Assembly (NCBI GenBank): GCA_002335845.1
Contig: DDCV01000010.1
Span: 463 to 5,803 of the forward strand
Origin: Rickettsiales bacterium UBA1997
GTDB lineage: Bacteria; Pseudomonadota; Alphaproteobacteria; Rickettsiales; UBA1997
Reading direction: 5' to 3'
DNA: 5,341 bases
Positions 1 through 5,327 of this stretch are shown here, in pieces. Position numbers and translations under genes: made by a program. The first letter of the stretch is position 1; each line of letters starts with the position of its first letter. The notes under the pieces were generated by a model. That model was given only the letters and a program-made list of their open reading frames with translations, was not told the origin of the DNA and ran no database searches.

Positions 1-815
1 TCAACTTTAGTTGGATCTTTACCAGAAAATGCACCGCCACCATGAGGAGCTGCGCCACCATAAGTATCAACAATAATTTTTCTACCAGTCAGCCCAGCGT
101 CACCATCGGGGCCGCCAATAACAAAAATTCCAGTTGGATTTACCAAAAGTTTATCATCATCACACATCCAACCATCTGGCAAAGATTTTATAATATAGGG
201 TTTAATAAGTTCTTTCACTTCTTCTTGCTGCATTCCTTGTGGATGCTGAATTGATACCAATATTGTTTTGGCTTTTACTGGTCTATTATTTTCATAAATC
301 AGCGTAACTTGACTTTTGGCATCTGGACCTAAAGCAGGCAAATCTTTTGCCTTAATAGCAATATCAATATTATGCAAAATTCTATGGGCATAATAAATGG
401 CAGCTGGCATTAATTTTTCAGTTTCATCGCAAGCATAACCAAACATAATACCTTGATCTCCAGCTCCCTCTTCCTTGTTATGGTTTGCATCCACTCCCAC
501 AGCAATATCTTTTGATTGCTCGTGAATTAGATTAGTTATTTTTAGATTTTGCCAATGAAAGCCATCTTGCTCATAGCCAATTTTTTTGACAGTTTGACGA
601 ATTCTATTTTCTATATCAGCATTGCTAATTTTAGGAGCGCGAATTTCTCCACCCACAATAACATTGTTGGTCGTGGCAAATGTTTCAATTGCTAGGCGCG
701 AATATGGATCTTGTGCTAAATATTCATCAACTAAAGCATCAGAAATTTGATCGCAAATTTTATCAGGATGACCAGCGGAAACAGACTCCGAGGTAAAAAG
801 ATAATTTTTAGGCAT
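1..815 (-). CDS. metK: S-adenosylmethionine synthetase (methionine adenosyltransferase), N-terminal 271 codons, cut by the window edge
   Basis: MetK makes S-adenosylmethionine from methionine and ATP (EC 2.5.1.6) in the cytoplasm and supplies every SAM-dependent methylase, including the TrmB encoded next door. Reading the minus strand from the ATG at 815-813 gives [20 protein letters not shown], the classic N-terminus, with the GHPDK ATP/methionine loop at residues 15-19. [12 protein letters not shown] lies at 117-128, DAKSQV at 165-170, [14 protein letters not shown] at 234-247 and [13 protein letters not shown] at 258-270. The frame is open to base 1, where Asp272 is split. By comparison with the family (about 385-400 residues), roughly 115 C-terminal residues lie outside the window. 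There is no sign of decay, which is notable because metK is degraded in many Rickettsia. The start is fixed by homology; no Shine-Dalgarno precedes it. It is divergent from trmB. Identification is certain from the motifs. Confidence 0.97.
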   Translation of the reverse strand, partial: MPKNYLFTSESVSAGHPDKICDQISDALVDEYLAQDPYSRLAIETFATTNNVIVGGEIRAPKISNADIENRIRQTVKKIGYEQDGFHWQNLKITNLIHEQSKDIAVGVDANHNKEEGAGDQGIMFGYACDETEKLMPAAIYYAHRILHNIDIAIKAKDLPALGPDAKSQVTLIYENNRPVKAKTILVSIQHPQGMQQEEVKELIKPYIIKSLPDGWMCDDDKLLVNPTGIFVIGGPDGDAGLTGRKIIVDTYGGAAPHGGGAFSGKDPTKV

Positions 816-1024
816 GTAAATTGCAAAAAGGAGATTTATGGAAGGCTTTCCAAGATAAGGTGAAAATAAACTTAAAATGTCTTTATCTAAAATCAAATAT
901 TTTCTTGATTAGTGCGATTAATTATAATTAAAAAGAAAGATGACGCATTATTAACATAGTTTGCAAACGGGTTAATATTGTGCTTCTAAAGTTTAAAATT
1001 GGTATAAAACATCTATCGCAAGAC
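816..1024. promoter_or_regulatory. Divergent metK/trmB intergenic region with a symmetric TATAAT box
   Basis: This gap of about 200 bases must hold the promoters of both metK (leftward) and trmB (rightward). A TATAAT lies on the plus strand at 923-928. Because the surrounding bases are palindromic (ATTATAAT), the minus strand also reads TATAAT over 926-921, so one patch could serve as -10 in both directions. No convincing -35 (TTGACA-like) sits 16-18 bases upstream of either. On the plus strand AGATAAGG (853-860) can pair with CTTTATCT (881-888), giving eight pairs with one G-U. I looked for SAM riboswitch cores ahead of metK (SAM-II, SAM-V and SAM/SAH types) and recognised none. The call rests on gene geometry and one box. 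Confidence 0.35.
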
Positions 1025-1867
1025 ATGTTGCAAGATCAGCACAAAACAGAAAATAAAAGATTAATCAGAAGTTTTGGCCGCATAAAATCTCGCAAATTAT
1101 CCAATCATAAAAATGCTATTTTACAAAATATCTATCCTAAATATCAGTTAAATAGCGCAGTTTTTTTTGACGCAAATTTTATCAATAATTTTGAAAAAAC
1201 CATTCTTGAAATTGGTTTTGGCTATGGTGATTTTTTATATAAAATGGCCAAAGATAATCCGCAAAATCTCTATATTGGTTGCGAACCACATCTCAATGGC
1301 ATCATCAATATATTAAGAAAGCTAGAGCAAGAGCCGCTGCCAAATATATTGCTACTTAATGATGATTTTCGCAAATTGGCCCCAGAATTAAACCCATCAT
1401 TAAACCCATCATTAGATCAAGGATTAAATACCCAAAAAACCCAACAATCCTCATCGCAAACTCCCCAAGCACAATCAAGATTAGATGAAAAATCATTTTT
1501 TGATCAAATTTTTATTCTTTTCCCCGATCCATGGCCCAAACTCAAACATTATAAAAGAAGACTTATCAATCAAAATTTTCTTGATGAAATTATTTACCCA
1601 CTTCTAAAAACAGCAAAACCCAAAATAAACGCCAAAATAGAGCAAAATTCAGCAAATAAAGATCCGCAAATAATAATCGCCACCGATCATGATGATTACA
1701 AAACATGGATTTTATCCAATATACTCAAAAGCCACAAATTTCACTGGCCAGCCAAGCTTCAAAAAGATTGGCAAGAATTTCCTCAAAATTGGCTTACAAC
1801 CAAATATCAAGAAAAAGCTGCCAATGAGGGCCGCACTTCAATAATTATCAAGCTATGCAGCAATTAA
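1025..1867 (+). CDS. trmB: tRNA (guanine-N7-)-methyltransferase, m7G46
   Basis: TrmB transfers a methyl group from SAM to N7 of G46 in the variable loop of tRNAs (EC 2.1.1.33). Residue numbers here count from the ATG at 1025. The alphaproteobacterial IRSFGR entry motif is at 14-19, the SAM-binding loop LEIGFGYGDF at 61-70, the acidic GCEPH at 85-89, and the signature FPDPWPKLKHYKRR at 166-179. ATDHDDY follows at 219-225 and the C-terminal TKYQEKAANEGR at 259-270. At 280 residues it is longer than the usual 210-240. The excess is a Ser/Gln/Pro-rich insertion at about 122-158, between the strand ending NDDFRKL and the FPDPWP strand, and a smaller one at about 198-213. A GTG at 980 would add 15 residues that the family does not need; neither start has a Shine-Dalgarno. 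murB follows after one base, so the two are almost certainly co-transcribed. Confidence 0.93.
   Translation: MLQDQHKTENKRLIRSFGRIKSRKLSNHKNAILQNIYPKYQLNSAVFFDANFINNFEKTILEIGFGYGDFLYKMAKDNPQNLYIGCEPHLNGIINILRKLEQEPLPNILLLNDDFRKLAPELNPSLNPSLDQGLNTQKTQQSSSQTPQAQSRLDEKSFFDQIFILFPDPWPKLKHYKRRLINQNFLDEIIYPLLKTAKPKINAKIEQNSANKDPQIIIATDHDDYKTWILSNILKSHKFHWPAKLQKDWQEFPQNWLTTKYQEKAANEGRTSIIIKLCSN
1387..1410 (+). repeat. Tandem 12-base repeat inside trmB
   Basis: ATTAAACCCATC occurs twice head to tail (1387-1398, 1399-1410) and is followed by a decayed partial third unit starting ATTAGATCAAGG. In frame this encodes LNPS, LNPS, LDQG, LNTQ. It lies at the start of the low-complexity insertion of TrmB. 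Because the unit is a multiple of three, copy-number change would keep the reading frame. Confidence 0.85.
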
Positions 1868-1868
1868 T

Positions 1869-2774
1869 ATGTCAAATTTAGCAGCAATTCTACCCAAAAT
1901 CACAGGTCAATATCGCTTCAACGCTCCATTAAAAAATTGGTTTAACACCGAAAGCTACGCCGAAATTCTTTTCAAGCCCAAGGATGAAGCAGATCTTATA
2001 AATTTCTTGCAAAATTTTCCTCACAAAGAGGCAATCAAAATAATTGGCGCCACTTCTAATATAGTTTTTAAAAATAAGCTAACCAAAGGTGTTGTTATAA
2101 AATTATCTGGCGGATTATCTCAAATTGAGTTGCAAGATAATAATATAATTTATATCAAAGCCGCGACTTTGTGCAAAAATGTTGCCAATTTTTTACAAAA
2201 TAATTCCTTATCCAATCTAGAATTTCTAACAGGAATCCCTGGCTCAATTGGTGGTGCCATTGCCATGAATGCTGGGTGCTATGGCTCTGAAATTGCCAAT
2301 TTTCTAATTTCAGCCACAGCAATAGATCTAAATGGCAATATCTGCCAATTTAATAATAAGGATTTTGGCTTTTTTTATCGCGGTAGTGAATTAGTAAAAA
2401 AAAGCGGCGATGAACTAATATTTATCTCAGCCAAATTTCAATGCATAAGTAAGGACTCAAATGAAGTTGCTAAAACAATACAACAATTCAATCAACAAAG
2501 AGAAGAAAACCAGCCCATCAGAGCCAAAACTGGCGGCAGCACCTTCAAAAATCCCGAAGATTCAGATAAAAAGGCTTGGCAATTAATCGATGACGCTAAT
2601 TGTCGCGGTTTAAAAATAGGAGATGCTCAAATATCACAAAAACATTGCAATTTCTTAATCAATCAAGGCCAAGCCACGGGCCAAGATATCATTGATCTTA
2701 TAAAAAAAGTGCAGGATCAGGTGGAATTGAAATCAAACATTAAGCTGCAAACGGAAGTAAAAATCATAAGATAG
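1869..2774 (+). CDS. murB: UDP-N-acetylenolpyruvoylglucosamine reductase (type II MurB)
   Basis: MurB reduces UDP-GlcNAc-enolpyruvate to UDP-MurNAc with NADPH and FAD (EC 1.3.1.98), the second committed step of peptidoglycan synthesis. The protein has 301 residues, the size of the shorter type II enzymes that lack the E. coli insertion. The FAD-binding part covers roughly 25-190, with the loop GATSN at 60-64 (usually GxGSN, so Thr replaces a Gly), GIPGSIGGAIAMNAGCYG at 122-139 and FYRGS at 169-173. The C-terminal domain carries GGSTFKNP at 222-229, AWQLID at 236-241, CRGLKIGDAQIS at 245-256, KHCNF at 258-262 and LQTEVKII at 293-300. By family comparison the catalytic Arg, Ser and Glu are R171, S224 and E296, all present. 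The ATG lies one base after the trmB stop with no Shine-Dalgarno, which suggests translational coupling. The usual partners murC and ddl are not adjacent here. The enzyme looks intact. Confidence 0.96.
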   Translation: MSNLAAILPKITGQYRFNAPLKNWFNTESYAEILFKPKDEADLINFLQNFPHKEAIKIIGATSNIVFKNKLTKGVVIKLSGGLSQIELQDNNIIYIKAATLCKNVANFLQNNSLSNLEFLTGIPGSIGGAIAMNAGCYGSEIANFLISATAIDLNGNICQFNNKDFGFFYRGSELVKKSGDELIFISAKFQCISKDSNEVAKTIQQFNQQREENQPIRAKTGGSTFKNPEDSDKKAWQLIDDANCRGLKIGDAQISQKHCNFLINQGQATGQDIIDLIKKVQDQVELKSNIKLQTEVKIIR

Positions 2775-2970
2775 CAAATATTTTTGTTGTCTTTTAATTT
2801 TATCTATTGAATTATTTAACGCAATTAACGAGTTAAGCTTGTGCTTGATTCAACAAATTTTGTTATTTTTGTAGTTTACTTTCTATTTATGCTACAAATA
2901 TCTATAAATTACTAATTTTTTAAAGTTTTTAATTTTTAAAAACCATTACATCAATTTGATTCAAATATTT
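2775..2970. other. Very AT-rich intergenic gap between murB and the pilin gene, with short dyads
   Basis: No gene is visible here. AACAAATTTTGTT at 2852-2864 is a 6+6 palindrome followed by a run of five T (2866-2870), and might be a weak terminator for trmB-murB, although it has almost no G/C. TTTGTAG at 2868-2874 pairs perfectly with CTACAAA at 2892-2898 around a 17-base loop, and could be an operator or hairpin in front of the pilin gene. TTAAC/TTAAG occurs three times at 8-9 base spacing (2816, 2825, 2833). No convincing -35/-10 pair was found. All of these are what AT-rich DNA can also give by chance. Confidence 0.3.
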
Positions 2971-3480
2971 ATGAAAATTTTCTACAAAAATTTACTTAAG
3001 GTTGCTCTTTTTTCTTTTTTCAGCCTAGCTGTATTGCCAGCAATATCTAGTGATTTTATATCGCAGGCTCATGCGACTGAAGCAAATTGTAATGAGCAGA
3101 CAGCTTCAAATGGAGTTTGTAGCGATAACGACGATGATGATGGTATATGCATTGGAACAGCAGGAGCTACTGCAGGAGATTGCACATGGACAGCTGTTAT
3201 AGCCGTTGATGCTACCGGAAATGCTTTTGAAAGAACAATGTGTAACTTGCTTAATCTTGTTACTGGAACTGGTGGCAGGGCCTTCGCTGCATTCGCCATA
3301 ATATCCGTGGGTATTGGCTTTTTCACCGGTAAAGTTTCTTGGGGCTTGATGATTGGTGTTGCCGCTGGTATTGCTGCCATATTTGGTGCGCCATCAATTG
3401 TTGCGGCAATTGCTGGAGGAGACGTTATTGATGTAAGCGAATGTAGTAGAGCTGTTATAGAGAAAAAAGAGACAAACTAG
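2971..3480 (+). CDS. TrbC/VirB2-family pilin-like protein with extra Cys/Asp-rich N-terminal region
   Basis: VirB2 proteins are the major pilus and channel subunits of type IV secretion systems and insert in the inner membrane before assembly. From the ATG at 2971 the product has 169 residues. A signal peptide spans about 1-35 (MKIFYKNLLK, hydrophobic core, cleavage after AHA). A hydrophilic part runs over 36-85 with NCNEQ, CSDNDDDDGICIG and GDCTW. The pilin core starts at MCNLLNLVTGTGGRAF (90-105), with membrane segments at about 104-118 and 124-148 separated by a short TGKVSW loop, and a tail DVIDVSEC. The CN-x-(hydrophobic)-TG opening and the two glycine/alanine helices around a short basic loop are typical of VirB2. 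Mature cysteines are 40, 50, 60, 71, 91 and 158, an even number that permits disulfides. Typical mature VirB2 is about 70-80 residues; this one is about 134. A TTG at 2956 would add five residues. No other vir/trb gene is in the window. Family call is by pattern; function as a pilin is inference. Confidence 0.75.
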   Translation: MKIFYKNLLKVALFSFFSLAVLPAISSDFISQAHATEANCNEQTASNGVCSDNDDDDGICIGTAGATAGDCTWTAVIAVDATGNAFERTMCNLLNLVTGTGGRAFAAFAIISVGIGFFTGKVSWGLMIGVAAGIAAIFGAPSIVAAIAGGDVIDVSECSRAVIEKKETN

Positions 3481-3501
3481 TGATCGATGCATATCCCACG
3501 C

Positions 3502-3530
3502 TTGATAATGAAGAGCGATGTAGTGTTAAT
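3502..3530 (+). promoter_or_regulatory. Weak candidate promoter for rpmB
   Basis: TTGATA at 3502-3507 matches five of six -35 consensus bases. Seventeen bases later GTTAAT (3525-3530) matches four of six -10 bases. Transcription would begin near 3537, only about ten bases before the rpmB ATG, giving a nearly leaderless message. That would fit the absence of a Shine-Dalgarno there. Matches of this quality are common in AT-rich DNA. Confidence 0.25.
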
Positions 3531-3547
3531 TTATTTTTTAATCTTAG

Positions 3548-3937
3548 ATGTCTAAAAAATGTGATTTATTAAATGTTGGTGTTGCCACTGGTAACAAGGT
3601 TTCGCACTCCAACCAAAAAACTCGTAGAAGGTTTTTGCCAAATCTTAAGCAAATTTCCTTAAAAAGCGATGTTTTGGGTGTTAATTTGAATCTTAAGATT
3701 GCTTCATCAACCTTGCGCACTGTCAATAAATATGGTAATATTGATAGCTTTTTGGTTAATTTTCGCTTTGCTAAACTTTCTGCTATTGCACAAAAGCTAA
3801 GAAAGCAAATTAAGAAAAAGCTCATCAAGCAAAATCAGCTTGAAACTATCAAAATAGTCAAAGAGTTCAAAAAGCCGGCTGTTAAAATCAAGCCATATAA
3901 AAAGAAGAACCTACAAAAACAAGCTGCTACTAAATAG
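3548..3937 (+). CDS. rpmB: 50S ribosomal protein L28 with lysine-rich C-terminal extension
   Basis: L28 is a small basic protein of the large ribosomal subunit. The first 94 residues show the family pattern: MSKKCDLLNVGVATGNKVSH (1-20), KTRRRFLPNL (24-33), a strand pair with LKIASSTLRTV (49-59), the GNIDSFL turn (63-69) and the helix LSAIAQKLRKQIKKKL (77-92). Alphaproteobacterial L28 is usually about 95-100 residues. Here the frame continues to 129, adding about 35 residues that include FKKPAVKIKPYKKKN and have no counterpart I recognise. Only one of the cysteines found in zinc-type L28 is present (Cys5). The start has no Shine-Dalgarno (TTTTTAATCTTAG precedes ATG). The preceding pilin gene ends 67 bases upstream. 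An open frame on the other strand over the same bases is a shadow. The identification of the core is firm. Confidence 0.92.
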   Translation: MSKKCDLLNVGVATGNKVSHSNQKTRRRFLPNLKQISLKSDVLGVNLNLKIASSTLRTVNKYGNIDSFLVNFRFAKLSAIAQKLRKQIKKKLIKQNQLETIKIVKEFKKPAVKIKPYKKKNLQKQAATK

Positions 3938-3974
3938 TAAATCTTAGTAGAACAATATAGCGGTAAAATATATC

Positions 3975-4026
3975 CCAAATCCTATTTTTAATTAATATTT
4001 GTTTTTTAATTAAAGATAGGATTTGG
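3975..4026. terminator. Long AT-rich hairpin after rpmB: candidate terminator or intergenic palindrome
   Basis: The arms 3975-3995 (CCAAATCCTATTTTTAATTA plus A) and 4006-4026 are inverted copies of 21 bases with one difference, which becomes a U-G pair in plus-strand RNA. The loop is ten bases (TATTTGTTTT). It lies 37 bases after the rpmB stop, where a terminator is expected. Against a classic intrinsic terminator, no T run follows the second arm (GTGCTAAACC on the plus strand) and the stem is mostly A/T. It may stabilise the 3' end or be a repeat-family palindrome. The inverted repeat is certain; the role is not. Confidence 0.5.
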
Positions 4027-4126
4027 TGCTAAACCACCTCAATTTCTCTCAAAACTCATAATTTCTTCACTAAAATATAAGAAAATCAAAATCATTGCCA
4101 ATTTACAATTCATAATACTCTACATT

Positions 4127-5128
4127 ATGTCACGCTCCTTATTGAAAATTATCCAATTATTTTCTCTTATTATTTTTTCTTTGATATTAATTTTACAACC
4201 TTCACTAGCCAATTCACAAAATCCATCCTATCATGCCCCAATTGGAGTTATGAGAGATCATGTTCATGGCAAAAATGAATTAATGTTTTCATATCGTCAA
4301 AAACGCATGAATATGCGTCATACCTATCAAGGAAAAAATAAAGTTTCTAGTGATAAGGTGCGTCAAGATTATATGATGGCTCCAGATCAAATGAATATGG
4401 CAATGCATATGTTTGGTGGTATGTATGGTGTAACTGATAATTTCACATTATCATCAATGATAAAAATTATTGATAAGGAAATGTCATCAATCAATCGTAG
4501 CAACAAGGTTAATCACAGAAATATTGAGGGTTTCGGCGATACTATGATTAATGGCTCTTATCAATTCTATAAAACCAAAGCAGATAGGGCGCAAATTAAT
4601 ATCGCTATTTCACTACCAACTGGCGATATTAAGCAAAATCATAATGGCACAAGATTGGGCTATAAAATGCAAAATGGCAGCGGATCTTACGAGTTAAATC
4701 CGGGTCTTAGCTTGGTTAAAAAATTTGCGCATAATTATTCCATTGGCGGACAAATTAATTCTATATTTCGCTTAAATCAAAATAATAATGGCTACAAATT
4801 AGGCGATAGCTACAATTTCACCTCATGGCTTGCAAGAGATTTAACTCAAAATTTCTCTGCCTCCACAAGATTGGATTATACAATTAGTGATGGCATTGAT
4901 GGCATTGATGATGATTTAAATGTGATGATGGCCCCAATAAACGAGACCTTTATGGGTAAATCAAAAATTCTTAATTTATCATTTGGCCTAAATTTCATAG
5001 CCACACAAGGATATTTACAAGGGCATAGAATAGCTTTTGAATATGGCTTCCCACTTTACCAAGATTTAGGCGGTTATCAGCTCGGATTTAATCAAATGGT
5101 GACTCTAGGTTGGCAAAAAACATTCTAA
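4127..5128 (+). CDS. Putative outer-membrane beta-barrel protein, Met/His-rich, function unknown
   Basis: The 333-residue product has a clear Sec signal peptide: basic start MSRSLLK, hydrophobic core 8-23 and likely cleavage after SLA (residue 28). The rest is built of alternating polar and hydrophobic strands with many Asn and Gly, and ends in GWQKTF with a terminal Phe, as outer-membrane barrels do. The mature N-terminus YHAPIGVMRDHVHGKNELM and the stretch MMAPDQMNMAMHMFGGM (83-99) are rich in Met and His. MFGGMYGVTDNFTL, GFGDTMINGSYQFY and INIAISLPTGD resemble uncharacterised barrel proteins often labelled transporter, or grouped with the MetA phenol-degradation family (PF13557-like); some of these sit near metal-resistance genes. 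That family link is from memory of the wording. A metal-related role is only a guess. It stands alone, with no Shine-Dalgarno; CATAAT at 4111-4116 is a possible -10 but too close to the ATG for a normal leader. Confidence 0.8.
   Translation: MSRSLLKIIQLFSLIIFSLILILQPSLANSQNPSYHAPIGVMRDHVHGKNELMFSYRQKRMNMRHTYQGKNKVSSDKVRQDYMMAPDQMNMAMHMFGGMYGVTDNFTLSSMIKIIDKEMSSINRSNKVNHRNIEGFGDTMINGSYQFYKTKADRAQINIAISLPTGDIKQNHNGTRLGYKMQNGSGSYELNPGLSLVKKFAHNYSIGGQINSIFRLNQNNNGYKLGDSYNFTSWLARDLTQNFSASTRLDYTISDGIDGIDDDLNVMMAPINETFMGKSKILNLSFGLNFIATQGYLQGHRIAFEYGFPLYQDLGGYQLGFNQMVTLGWQKTF
4889..4906 (+). repeat. Two tandem 9-base units inside the barrel gene
   Basis: GATGGCATT is repeated directly (4889-4897, 4898-4906) and runs into GATGATGAT, encoding DGI-DGI-DDD. 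It probably lies in a surface loop or turn of the barrel. It is a small, frame-preserving slippage-type repeat. Confidence 0.7.
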
Positions 5129-5132
5129 ATAA

Positions 5133-5154
5133 CAATTGTCAAATTTGATGATTG
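5133..5154. terminator. Imperfect dyad just after the barrel gene
   Basis: CAATTGTCAAA (5133-5143) and TTTGATGATTG (5144-5154) are inverted copies with two mismatches and no loop. The centre TCAAATTTGA is a perfect palindrome. It begins five bases after the stop codon. There is no G/C-rich stem or T run, so termination is doubtful; it could equally be a protein-binding site or chance. Confidence 0.2.
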
Positions 5155-5157
5155 AAA

Positions 5158-5327
5158 TATTATACCATTTCCCATCTTTAATACTACATTTAATCAAATT
5201 AGTTTTGAGGATAAAATTTAAGCAATAAATCGCGGTGTATAGTGATATACATAAGATTTATTGCTTAAATTTTAGACCAAAAATAAGAAGGTTAAATGTA
5301 GTATTAAAGGTGGGAATTGGTATTATA
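5158..5327. repeat. Nested three-tier inverted repeat, MITE-like or structured intergenic repeat
   Basis: The outer arms 5158-5193 and 5292-5327 match as inverted copies over 36 bases with three mismatches; the best core is 31 bases, 5163-5193 with 5292-5322. Inside, 5212-5231 and 5255-5274 are a perfect 20-base inverted repeat. At the centre TGTATA (5236-5241) and TATACA (5246-5251) enclose GTGA, which as RNA is a GNRA tetraloop. The left spacer also folds (TCAAA 5194-5198 with TTTGA 5204-5208). TTA flanks both ends of the 31-base core (5160-5162 and 5323-5325), as a 3-base target duplication would. There is no open reading frame inside, so if mobile it is non-autonomous. The repeat structure is read directly; mobility is inference. 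Confidence 0.8.

Noticed and set aside
42..254. Plus-strand open frame of 70 codons
   Set aside because: It lies entirely opposite metK, whose minus-strand frame has unmistakable conserved motifs; the product resembles nothing.
816..980. SAM-responsive riboswitch upstream of metK
   Set aside because: The leader was read against remembered SAM-II, SAM-V and SAM/SAH cores; the expected stem and conserved loop bases were not found. A covariance-model search would decide it.
980..1024. GTG start for trmB at 980
   Set aside because: It adds 15 residues before the family N-terminus, has no ribosome site, and an in-frame ATG at 1025 sits where relatives begin; it cannot be excluded.
2956..2970. 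TTG start for the pilin
   Set aside because: The ATG at 2971 gives a standard signal peptide with a basic n-region; the TTG has no ribosome site.
3069..3380. Minus-strand open frame of 103 codons
   Set aside because: It is the complement of the pilin gene; its Ala/Pro-rich product is what antisense of Gly/Ala codons gives.
3544..3828. Minus-strand open frame of 94 codons
   Set aside because: It is the complement of rpmB, whose L28 core is clearly recognisable on the plus strand.
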